64,000 bases of DNA from positions 62,001-126,000 of the forward strand of contig SWDT01000108.1 in the NCBI GenBank assembly GCA_009193035.1, given 5' to 3'. The position numbers and the translations under genes were made by a program. The notes below the pieces were generated by a model. It saw only the letters and a program-made list of their open reading frames with translations. It was not told the DNA's origin and made no database searches. Position 1 is the first letter of the stretch. The number at the start of each line of letters is the position of its first letter. Source of the stretch: Halicephalobus mephisto (Eukaryota > Nematoda > Chromadorea > Rhabditida > Panagrolaimidae). Positions 24,690-34,546 of the stretch are shown here, piece by piece.

Positions 24690-25480
24690 TCTGTGTTTTC
24701 CTTACTGTTCCATTTTCAAGATTCATATTTTCCTCAGTACATCATCGATAAAAATATGTAATTTACTTTAGTACCCTATTCACAAAAATCTATGTTTTTC
24801 CTTGGTACCCTATTGATAGGGGTCTGTGTTTTCCTTACTGTTCCATTTTCAAGATTCATATTTTCCTCAATATATCATCGATAAAAATATGTAATTTACT
24901 TTAGTACCCTATTCACAAAAATCTATGTTTTTCCTTGGTACCCTATTGATAGGGGTCTGTGTTTTTCCTACTGCTCCATTTTCAAGATTCATATTTTCCT
25001 CAGTACATCATCGACAAACATATATAATTTACTTTAGTATCCTATTCACAAAAATCCATGTTTTTCTCTGGTACCCTATTGATAGAGTTTATTTTGTTTT
25101 CTAGTATTAAATTTGCAAAATCTATGATTTTCACTAGTACCCCATTGCCAAGGGTCTATATCCCTCCACAGTACCCTATTATGATAAACCTATATCCTTC
25201 TTCAATACCCTATTATGATAAATCTATATTTTTCTTCAATGCCGTATTATAAAAAGTCTATATCCCTCCTCAGTACCCTATTATAAAAAGTCCATATCCC
25301 TCCACAGTACGCTATTATGATAAACCTATATCCTTCTTCAATACCCTATTATGATAAATCTATATTTTTCTTCAATACCCTATTATAAAAAGTCCATATC
25401 CTTCTTCAGTACCCTATTATAAAAAGTCCATATCCCTCCTCCGTACCTTCTTTTTAAAGGTCTATATCTTTCCTCAGTAC
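24690..25480 (+). repeat. Tandem arrays, about 133 bp then about 37 bp units
   Basis: TCTGTGTTTTCCTTACTG or a near variant begins units at about 24690, 24823 and 24956, each with a TTTCAAGATTCATATTTTCC block. From about 25140 to 25460 a shorter unit built on CAGTACCCTATTATAAAAAG and TCTATATCCCTCCTC repeats about nine times. The larger unit also contains TACCCTATT elements, so the small array may derive from part of the large one. Confidence 0.85.
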
Positions 25481-27539
25481 TTCATTACTAGTTTTCTTTT
25501 TTTTCAATATTTAATTTTTGGAGCCCGTTTTTCCCCGGTACTCGATCAACAGGGTCTATTCACGGATTTATTTTGAAGTAAACACTTTTCACAAAATGGT
25601 AGTATTGTAAACAGGGAAACAATTTCGACATACTAAAGTTCAATAAGCATTGTGGATTTTTTCGATTTTATTTAATTTTGGAGCAAGTTTACTCACATTT
25701 ATAAAAGAAAAAATTACTGTAATTTTTAAGAATTTTCGTGATGGGAATTGATTTCATTTTTTTAATATTTAAATTTAATAAAAACTATTAATTTTCGGAA
25801 ATTTTCGTGATGGGAATTGATTTCATTTTTTTAATATTTAAATTTAACTTATTAATAAAAATAAAAAATCACTATTTTTTTTAGGAATTTTTTTCAAAAA
25901 TCAAATTTAGTTTTAAAATTAAATTTATTAATAAAAATAAAAGATTTATTAATTTAAAGTTTTTTCCAAAAATCAAATTTATTTTTAAAATTAAATTTAT
26001 TAATTTATAAATTTTTTCCAAAAATCAAATTTATTTTTAAAATTAAACTAATCCTGGTGAACTATTAGACTTACCGTACTCCTCAGGGATTTTCGTGGCG
26101 AGAGTTAATTTTATATTTCTTTGAAATTATTTTTTTTTGGACTATATTCAACTTTGTTAAGTAAAAAAAGTTCCCATAATCCATAGGGATTTTTCTGGTA
26201 GAAGTTAATTTTATTTTTTTTTGTAAGTTATTTTTTCGGACTATTTTTAACTCTGTCTGGCAAAAAAGAAGGCTTATTAGTCTTCAGGGATTTCCTCGTT
26301 GAGAATTGGCTTCATTTTTTAAGTTATTTCTTGAATTAAACTTAACTAAAGACAAGTGAAAAAATGTACCGTAATTTTTGAAGATTTTCCTGTCGAGAAT
26401 TAATATTTAAAAAAATAATTTTATTCATTTTAATTAAAAAATAATAATTTTCAATTTTTTTAAGATTTTCGTATCAAAAATTAATCTTTAAAAAAAAATA
26501 ATTTTCTTAAATTTTATTTATTTTAAAAAATAATTTTTAATTTTTTAAGATTTTCGTATCAAAAATTAATATTTTAAAAAAAAATAATTTTTTCTCTAAT
26601 TTTATTCATTTTAATTTAAAATAATAATTTTCAATTTTTAAACTACTTTTGTGTCGGAAATCAACTTTTCGTTTTTCAACATTCATCCTGAGGACATGAT
26701 TGTCTAAAATTAAATTAAATTGAACTTTTTAAAGAAATTTTCATTTATCTTTATCAATTTCTTTTTTGCCGTCAATCATGTTTCCTGATTTTTTCGAAGC
26801 TCTCCAGGGTCCTGTAAACATGTTTATAAAAATCACCTGATTAAATCACGAAATTCTAAAATAAAATTGTTTTAAAAAAATCAGTTCCAACTATTCGAGG
26901 ATTATTTTTAACTTTTTAAATTTTTAAATTTCTAAATTTCTAAATTTTCTAATTTTAAATTTTCTAATTTTTAAATTTTTAAATTTTCTAATTTTTAAAT
27001 TTCCTAATTTCTTAAATTTTCTAATTTCTAAATTTCCTAATTTTTAACTTTTTAAATTTCTTAAATTTTTTAAATTCTCTAATTTCTTAAGTTTTCTAAA
27101 TTTAAAAATTTTTGGATTTTTTTGAATTTTTAAATTTTTTAAGCTTTTTAAATTTCCAAACTTTTTAAATTTTTATTGTTGCTTTGATTAAAACCAAATG
27201 TAAAAAACGAGAATCGGAATGACCTTCGACAACGAGATTTCCCTAAAATTCGGCGCTCTTAGTGAAAAAATGGTTTGAAACGTCAAAACTGACAATCGTG
27301 TCTTTACATCACGATGTTATAAAAAATAAAAAAATAAATGTTTTTGGGGAATTGTCTAGACCAATTTTAAAATTTCTAAAATTTTCGATCTTTTTGAACT
27401 TTTTATCAAATTTTAAAAAATCCTAAAATTTTTCAATTTTCATATTTTTACGTTTTTAAAATTTGTCCTGACGCGAATATCAGGGACCTCATGAGAACTA
27501 CAGTAACCTGCGTGGTGGTTTTACGTGGCAGTTCATAGA
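25481..27539. other. Intergenic, AT-rich, no gene seen
   Basis: Repeated GATTTTCGTGATGGGAATTG-like and GGGATTTTCGTGGCGAGAGT-like blocks at 25735-26660, then CTAATTTTTAAATTT low-complexity at 26930-27170. No credible coding frame. Confidence 0.6.
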
Positions 27540-28070
27540 TTTTCTGAAATCGCATCTGACCGGATGGAATCGACACTTAAGAATCTTTCATTACAGTTTT
27601 TATAAAGTTTGATTTTGACTGAATGTAGTCGACAGTAGGATTGCATTCCAACAGAAGGTTGATTCTGAATATAATCAACGTGTTTCAACCATGTTTGTTT
27701 CCAATTAAAAAAGCATTATTAAATACAAAAAAAATGTAACTTTTGGCACAGTAATATATATAAATCTTCACTATTAAGTTTTAATTTTCGTCACAAATGC
27801 CAAATGTACACGAAAAATGTGACGATTGTATCACATTTTTGTTACTTTTTACAATTGTTACTGTGCTAAAAGTTAAATTTTTGTGTATTTAATAATGCTT
27901 TTTTAACTGGAAACAAACATGATTCAAATAAGTTGATTATGTTCAGAATCAACCTTCTGTTGGAATGCAATCCTACTGTCGACTACATTCAGTCAAAATC
28001 AAACTTTATAAAAACTGCAATGAAGGATTCTTAAGTGTCGATTTCATCCTGTCAGATGCGATTTCAGAAA
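27540..28070. mobile_element. Long palindromic (foldback) element, about 531 bp
   Basis: The outer arms are near-perfect inverted repeats of about 185 bases. The left arm starts TTTTCTGAAATCGCATCTGA and runs through GACACTTAAGAATC, TAGTCGACAGTAGGATTGCA and CAACAGAAGGTTGATTCTGA. The right arm is its reverse complement, ending GCGATTTCAGAAAA near 28070. There is no open frame for a transposase, so this is a non-autonomous MITE-like element. A second small inverted-repeat element lies exactly at its centre. Confidence 0.9.
27726..27885. mobile_element. Small TA-flanked MITE, nested in the palindrome
   Basis: 160 bp with terminal inverted repeats (left ATGTAACTTTTGGCACAG, right CTGTGCTAAAAGTTAAATTT), flanked by TA on both sides. 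The outer palindrome arms abut it as TTATTAAATA and TATTTAATAA, so a TA at the palindrome's centre could have been the target. A relative lies at 54401-54561 and shares the termini and the internal block CACAAATGCCAAAT. Confidence 0.85.
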
Positions 28071-28149
28071 ACTCGCCAAAGTTGGACTTCATTGCTTGTT
28101 TTATAAATTTCGCCGAAATTGATTGTTTACTTAAAATTTACCTTTTGGG

Positions 28150-28340
28150 ATAAAAAAACGGATATGTAACTCCTCGAGTGCGGTCGAACCGTTTGTTCAA
28201 GCGGTGACACTGACTCGCACCGTCGAGCACTGCTGACACTGCAGCAAAATCGGTCCGATAAGCAGCCAGCTTTGTCGAGTCAGTCGTCTGGCAGAACGGC
28301 CAAATCTCGTTGACCCGATTTGACCTCGGTTTTTATGTCC
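28150..28340. other. GC-richer unassigned island
   Basis: About 190 bases of balanced composition (GAGTGCGGTCGAACCGTTTG, GCACCGTCGAGCACTGCTGA) in otherwise AT-rich DNA. No start-to-stop frame resembles a known gene. It lies about 1.4 kb upstream of the membrane-protein gene and could be a regulatory element or part of an unrecognised RNA. Confidence 0.35.
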
Positions 28341-28439
28341 AACCAAATGCCCAATTTTTACATCGCGAATAACGAAAAAAATTTTGTTTTTTAATTTTTA
28401 TAAATTCCGAAATTTATAAATCAATCAAAAAATTTTTGC

Positions 28440-29040
28440 ACAATAATTGAACTTGTCCAAATTTTGCGAGCAAATTGGAAATTTTATTTCGAAATTTTTA
28501 TAAATGTAAATGTTTAAATCGCGATCAATATCTTCGAATGTTGCGAGCAATCTGCGGATTTTATTTTTAATATTAATTTTTTTATAAATTTTAGTAAAAT
28601 ATCAATATCCCATCCTGGAATTTATAAAATAGTAATTCTTGAAATTAAAATTAAAATCAAAATTGCAACTTGCTCGCAACATTGGCGCAAGTCGGAGAGT
28701 TTATTTTTCTACTTTAATGTTAATTTTTTTATAAATTTTAGTAAAATGCTAATATCCCATCCTGGAATTTATAAAATAGTAATTCTTGAAATTAAAATTA
28801 AAATCAAAATTGCAGGTTGCTCGCAACATTGGCGCAAGTCGGAGAGTTTATTTTTCGACTTTAATGTTAATTTTTTTATAAATTTCAGTAAAATGCCAAT
28901 ACTCCATCCTGGAATTTATGGTTATTTTCGAAATTAACTCGAAATCAGATTCGCAAGTTGCTCGCAACATTGGGAAAAACCACTATATTATTTTATTTTT
29001 ATTTTTATTTTGATATTGACCACTTTATAGACCTTGATTC
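28440..29040. repeat. Higher-order repeat with GTTGCGAGCAA core (array 2)
   Basis: Three near-identical units contain CCATCCTGGAATTTATAAAA and GCTCGCAACATTGGCGCAAG, plus a leading diverged unit. The array ends in GACCACTTTATAGACCT. The array at 39755-40200 ends with a matching GACCTCTTTATAGACCT, which supports a common family end. Confidence 0.8.
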
Positions 29041-29779
29041 TGGTCATCGATAAATATGATATTTCTGATAAGTGTGTTTAGTTGGCCTCATTTTCATTTA
29101 AAATGGTCAGCATACCCGAGCCAGGCACCGCCGGCGTGAATCACTCGCTCCTGCTTTTCCATTTTTTCGCCTCTGTCGTCAATTGCGTGTTGTTTGCTCA
29201 TATTCGACCGAGAACGGAAAACGTGTCCAGATCCCCAACAATACATTTTTTTATCCAAAAATTGTTAATTTTTAATTCAAAAATTTAAAGTTTTTAAAAA
29301 TTATATATTTTTTAATTCAAAAATTTAAAGTTTTTTATTCAAAAATTATTTATTTTTTAATTTAAAAATTTAAAGTTTTTAAAAATTATTTATTTTTTAA
29401 TTCCAAAATTTAAAGTTTTTAAAAATTATTTATTTTTTAATTCCAAAATTTAAAGTTTTTTATTCAAAAATTGTTAATTTTTAATTCCAAAATTTAAAGT
29501 TTTTTATTTAAAAATTGTTAATTTTTTAATTTCTTAAAAATTTAAAGTTTTTTATTTAAAAATTATTTATTTTTTAGAAAATTTAAATTTTTTTTCATGA
29601 AGAATTTTTAATTTTTTTTGTTATTTTTATTGGAAAATTTAATTTTTTCGTGATTTTTATTAGAAAATTTGATTTTTAAAATTATTGTTTCAGGTCTCAC
29701 CTGCCCGTTGTGCTTTCAAAAATCCTCCACTTCCCGATTCTTGCCCCCATTGGTCCATGTCTGATTGAATTCTGCAATA

Positions 29780-30975
29780 ATGTTCAACACGGGCGATAAA
29801 TTGGTCTCGATCCAGCAGAAGATCCACACGATCCAAGACAGATTGGAAACGAACAAATTTCGAAGACACGATGATGACGAGACTGGATACTGTGGTATTT
29901 CTTATTATTCGTGGAAGAGATTTCTCAGTCAACAGGTTTGTTTTTTTTAAAAAATATATAATTAAAGAAAAAAGAAAATTAAAAAAGTAAAATATAACCT
30001 AAATCATTTTTTCGAATTTTTGAATTCGCGCGCAAAGGACGCGAACTTTATAAAAGTGGTAAATTTGGCGACTTGCCTAAATCGACTCGCTCTGTCCTCA
30101 CTCTCGTTTTTTCCCGTAATCCTAAAATTTCTTAAAAATTTCGAAAATTTTCAACTTTTTATAAAAATTTTACACTTGTTTTTTATAATGTGATTTTAAA
30201 TAACTAATATCTATCTTTTCAGACGTTCTACGCTCATTTGTTGAAGATTTTCACATTGTTTGCCCTGGCAGTGGCTCATCTGGTCTACATCCAGCCGTTT
30301 CTGGACTCCTATTCGGCGTTGGAGGATTACAGTCAACGGATACTTCAGAAATACCCTCACCAGCAGTTTTCTCCTCATGGATTAGATACTCGTGCAGTTT
30401 ATAGACAATTAGAGCTGTTGTCAGATTACAAGAAGAACATCTGGATGACCGTAGGGGCTATGTGTATTGCTCTCTCAACATCATGCTTTTTCCTATTCAT
30501 CTTGCCTATTTCGCATATTCGTAGGCTCAGTGTCAACATAATGAAGGTCATAGATCTCGTCGCATTCGGGTCCATTCCGATGATGCTCATGAACAGGACT
30601 CTCGTGGCCGACGCTGTCCGTCCTACGCTCCAGGAAGCTCTTCAGACTGCCCACAAGATTGCCCCGGCAGATAGATTGATGAATAATCTCATCTGCACGA
30701 TCCACTACAGAGACGGACTTCCATTCTGTTCCCAACTTATTCTGAATTCCATTTTCCCGGTGATTCTGCTCAAGTACCTTCTGATCCTGACCATTCTGAC
30801 CCTTGCCTATATTGGTCTTGCTTACTTGATCGAGTACTGTATCAGACACTGGTTCCCACATTCTGAGGACTTTGACGAAGACTGTGAAACTCCAAAATCT
30901 CCCGAACGATTTCTCCACAACAAAGTATACATGCCCGTCATTCTCCCACCCAAGAATCCACTCATCCACGCTTAA
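29780..30975 (+). CDS. Multi-pass membrane protein of unknown function
   Basis: Two exons, 29780-29935 and 30223-30975, make 302 residues. The donor is GTTTGT and the acceptor CTTTTCAG. An acceptor-like TTGTTTCAG ending near 29694 could be a trans-splice site 85 bases before the ATG. The first 52 residues are soluble and charged. Hydrophobic stretches follow at about residues 58-80 (FTLFALAVAHLVYIQPF), 120-148, 157-175 and 225-260, so three or four membrane passes are likely. The C-terminal 40 residues are soluble, with an acidic DFDEDCE patch and a proline-rich end. I do not recognise a family. Codon use and composition look like a genuine expressed gene. The intron carries an inverted copy of the repeat at 1525-1622. 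Confidence 0.75.
30020..30115 (-). repeat. GC-richer dispersed repeat in intron (copy B)
   Basis: Reverse complement of the family at 1525-1622. It shows GAATTCGCGCGCAAAGGACG at one end and GACTCGCTCTGTCCTCACTC at the other. It lies within the single intron of the membrane-protein gene. Confidence 0.75.
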
Positions 30976-31520
30976 GCCGATTCAAATCCAGTTCTTTCAT
31001 TAACTTTTCCAAAATTCTTCTAAAAAATGTGCAACTCTAATCTGGTCAGCTTGCTTAAAACAAGCCACAATTTTTTAATTTTTTTTTGTCTTTCAAAAAC
31101 GGGACAATTTTTATAATTCAAAAACCTTAAAAATCTTCAAAATCACTGGTCTGATTTTGTGCTTTTTTTTCAATTATCAAAAAAAAAACGAGGTTTTTGG
31201 TGCAAAATTTTTTTTAAATATTTAATCCCAAAAACAACGAGTTGCAATTTCCTCGCCAAAAATTACTTTTTGGACATTTGTGCATTCGCCAATGTTCTTT
31301 CGTAATCTCACGGTTAAATTTCGGCAGTTTAATCTGACCTTTTTACTATACTTGCCTGTAAATAAGTTTCGTTGCTAATTTTGCAACAATTCTCATGCCA
31401 ATGATTCTTATTTTTTAAATTATTTTTTGTTGGTTTATTGTTCTTTCTTATTGTCCCGGAAAATCCTTCATTTTTGTTTTTTTACAATCCAGGTTATAAA
31501 CTTGTTTAAAAAATATTTTA

Positions 31521-31526
31521 AATAAA
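31521..31526 (+). terminator. Poly(A) signal, plus strand, at the convergent gene boundary
   Basis: AATAAA ends five bases before the stop codon of the convergent INTS11 gene. If used by the membrane-protein gene, its 3' UTR would be about 550 bases and would reach the end of the INTS11 coding sequence. For INTS11 itself, a minus-strand AATAAA lies at about 31432-31437. Confidence 0.45.
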
Positions 31527-31530
31527 GAGA

Positions 31531-33839
31531 TCAAAACTTAGTTCCACCGATAACTTGATAAATTTTTGAAAGTTCTTTTTCGTGGGATATATCGAAGAGA
31601 ACTTCCAATTCATCGTCATTTTTAGTGTTCATCAACATCACATGTCCGTTGAAAAGTTCAATTCCATCAGGTTTAACATCCAAATCAGGATCCAAAAACT
31701 TCAATTTTTCTGCATTAATTGATAAAATTTTTGATTTAACTTTAATAATTTCACTTGACATAATAGAATGAAATTTTTTCTCCGGTACAGCATTTATGTG
31801 AATTTTTCCATTTTTCTAAAAAAAATTATAAAAAACTATTTTAATCAAAAACACACCTCTCCTACAATTACTCCTTCAAACGGACAATTCCTTTTTGATG
31901 GATTTGATTCTTTGGATAAACAATTTTCGTAAACTTCTCTTGAAATCGACAATTTACAAAACTCTGGTACTTCTACAGTAATATGTTCTCCATTAGCCGG
32001 TTTGAATACTTTCAATCCAAAATCTTTTTCGACTCTTTTTTTCAAAAATTCCATTTTTTCATTTTCACCGTGAACGAACATGACATTTCTCGGTTCAACA
32101 TGCCTAATAAGTTGAATAATACCTTTTGCATCCGCATGAGCCGAAAAACTCATATATGCAACTTTTAATTTTATATCGTAAATTCTATTTTCTATTTCAA
32201 TTCTTTTTTGTCCTTGAATAACTCTTGCACCAATCGTTCCTCCGACACAATATCCAGGCATAATAATCATGTTTTTTTCGTCTTCACACCATAATTTAAA
32301 AACTCTTAGAGATTGACCACCATGAAGCATTCCTGGAGTAGAAAACAACACCATCGGACCTGGATCGTTTGCTCTCTGGAGATCAAATGGTTTGATATGT
32401 TTAAAATCGAACATGTTTCTTTCCGCAAATGTTTCCTTGATGTTCTCGTTAGTCCATCCGATAAAAAGACGATAATATTGATTTGCTTTTTCTGCTAATC
32501 CGGGCGAAAAATAAACCGGTACTTTGAGGTTCAATCTTTCCCAATAAGATTCTAGTAAAATACAGAGTTCTTGAGCTCTTCCCAAAGCAAAAACAGGAAT
32601 CAACACTTTTCCACCTCCACTCACAACTTCGTGGATTTTCTGAAGGAAATCTCGTTCTCTTGCACGTTTGGAGTCTCTGATAGTAGAAGCATAGGTCGTT
32701 TCAGATATCAAAACATCCGGTTTCAATCCAGGGAGAACAGAAGCAGCTCCAAGATGCCTATCAGGAGTCATGTTGTAATCTCCAGTGTAGAGAACCGATC
32801 GGTTGCCCGTTGAAACCAAAAACATTGCAGCTCCCAAAACATGACCTGCATAGAACGGTTGAATGCAGAGATCACCGATAACATTGACAACTTCATGTAG
32901 ATCCACAGGAATAACTTTCCTCATACATTGCTGGATATGCTGACTGGTGAAGAATCCTTTTTCTCCTTTGAATTCCGTAACGACTTTCCGAAAGTCTTCC
33001 TGGAAATTTTCTCTTAATAATCATACTACTGTAAAAATGGAAATAAGAATTGTGAAATTGTCTCGACGGGAAATTCCAGAACATTCCAATCGAGACCCAA
33101 AACGGCGAAGTTCAGGATTAATATGATTTTGGAAAGATGCAATCACAATCATACTATGATAGAAATTAAAAGCGACAAGTTACTGTGAAATTGTTTGGAT
33201 GTAAACTTCTAGAAGTTGCTAGACACTAAAGTAGCCTAAAATTCCAGTTTTCATGATGGTTACGTCGTAATCAACTTTTCGAAACTACATTCCGCTTAGA
33301 TAAATCTAGAAACACCTAAATTAGGGTTATCTGAGATGCAGAAACTTCTACCTTTCCTCTAAGGTCAAAAATTATATATGAAATCCTAACAAACGTCCGG
33401 GAAAATCACAGCAGCAAAATGCCGCTTGGAAAACAGGTCGTTTTGTTTGTGAACAATAAAATAACCTTACCAGTAGAACAGGAACAATGGACTTGGAGGG
33501 GTAAGTCATGTAGATCGGGCCTTCGTATCCGACCATTTCTGACATGTAAGGCAGGGCTCCACAATGGTCCAAATGAAAATGCGAAATAATAACGCAATCC
33601 AGGAACTTTGTCAGACTTTGTCCTCCGGTGATCTGTTGGAAATCTGGAAACCGTCGAGAATCGGAATATCCCATGTGCATTCCGCAATCAAAGAGAACGT
33701 TATATCCATTAATCTTGCACAAAATACAGCTTCGTCCTACATCTTGTCCAGCGCCCAACGGAATGAACTGAAGTAATTCATATATCAATTTAACCATTAT
33801 CTAAAATATCAAATAAAAACTCACTTCAATGGCAGGCAT
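31531..33839 (-). CDS. ints-11: Integrator complex subunit 11 (INTS11), RNA endonuclease
   Basis: Four exons, 33839-33825, 33767-33471, 32999-31857 and 31815-31531, encode 579 residues, close to the roughly 600 of metazoan INTS11. The tiny first exon, MPAIE, joined to [14 protein letters not shown] matches the family's [17 protein letters not shown] start, which is why I prefer it to the longer ATG at 33797. Metallo-beta-lactamase/beta-CASP motifs are complete: HFHLDH at 68-73, H157 in [10 protein letters not shown]178 in YTGDYN, E204 in ISETTY, and a SAHADAKGI motif near residue 395-405. Stretches such as [12 protein letters not shown] and [17 protein letters not shown] are nearly as in human. 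The family cleaves nascent snRNA and attenuated transcripts in the nucleus as part of Integrator. All catalytic residues I can identify are intact. It is divergent from the Nup54 gene. Confidence 0.95.
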
Positions 33840-34546
33840 TTGGACGAAATAAATAGGGAAATTTAAAACTTGCGAAATCCGAAAATTGAAAATGGAGAAC
33901 CGTCGACGTCGAGTCACACTTCGCCAAATTGAACAACGTTTTTGATTTTCAAAAAACAAAAGGAACAGAACGCCAAAATACAAAAGATAAAATTCAAATT
34001 ACTGATGAAAATGGACTTTGACTAAAAATTTAAATATTTTTTTGTCGAAAATTACCCAAAAAATATAAATTTAATAGTGATTTCGTAACACGTTCGTTTT
34101 CATTATTTTCGATTTTGTAATTACATCAATTACAGTACTTTTCTATTTTTAATTTTTTTATTGTTTTTGATTCTCTTAAGAGTGTTTAAATTTCAAAGAT
34201 GATCCTAAAGGTAGGAAGTTTTATCTTGTCCTAAAAATATTTTCCAAGATATTTTGTGTTCAAATATTTTATTTAATTCTCAATGAACAACAAAACCAAT
34301 GGTCCTGTCGCGAAATTGGCATTCAGGTTGGCATTTTTGGATTATTTTGGCGAAAGAAGAATGAATGACAAATTTCCACAAAAGGGATTGCGAAAGTCCA
34401 GAGTGGCTTGGCGACTCGGGACTGAACGCCAAGGGAATTCGTCGCTCTCTTGGCGCCTTTTTGTTTCTTAATTTCCGCTCGTTTTTATTTCTTTTTTATT
34501 TAATTATTTTGTTCTCCACGTGAAATCGGCATTCCAGATAACCGCA
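33840..34546. promoter_or_regulatory. Divergent intergenic region between INTS11 and Nup54
   Basis: About 0.7 kb separates the two start codons. Positions 34290-34470 are more balanced in composition, with several TTGGC and GGCGCC-type elements (GAAATTGGCATTCAGGTTGG, CTCTTGGCGCCTTTTT). An acceptor-like ATTCCAG ends at 34537, nine bases before the Nup54 ATG, and may be its trans-splice site. No TATA box is placed convincingly. A shared bidirectional promoter is inferred from spacing alone. Confidence 0.45.

Noticed and set aside
29082..29288. 68-residue frame with a plausible hydrophobic stretch
   Set aside because: It runs into AT-rich low-complexity sequence at its end, has no donor site joining it to exon 1 at 29780 in frame that I could find, and resembles no family.
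30493..30969. Minus-strand 158-residue open frame
   Set aside because: Antisense shadow of exon 2 of the membrane protein. The sense frame has splicing and hydrophobic segments; this one has neither.
33766..33797. INTS11 starting at the ATG at 33797 (MVKLIYELL...)
   Set aside because: That stretch is better read as an intron. Joining MPAIE (33839-33825) to the acceptor before FIPLGAGQ restores the conserved N-terminus with the catalytic HFHLDH at residues 68-73.
34283..34471. 62-residue frame in the INTS11/Nup54 intergenic region
   Set aside because: Short, unsupported by family or splicing, and placed in the likely promoter region. Its better composition probably reflects regulatory sequence.
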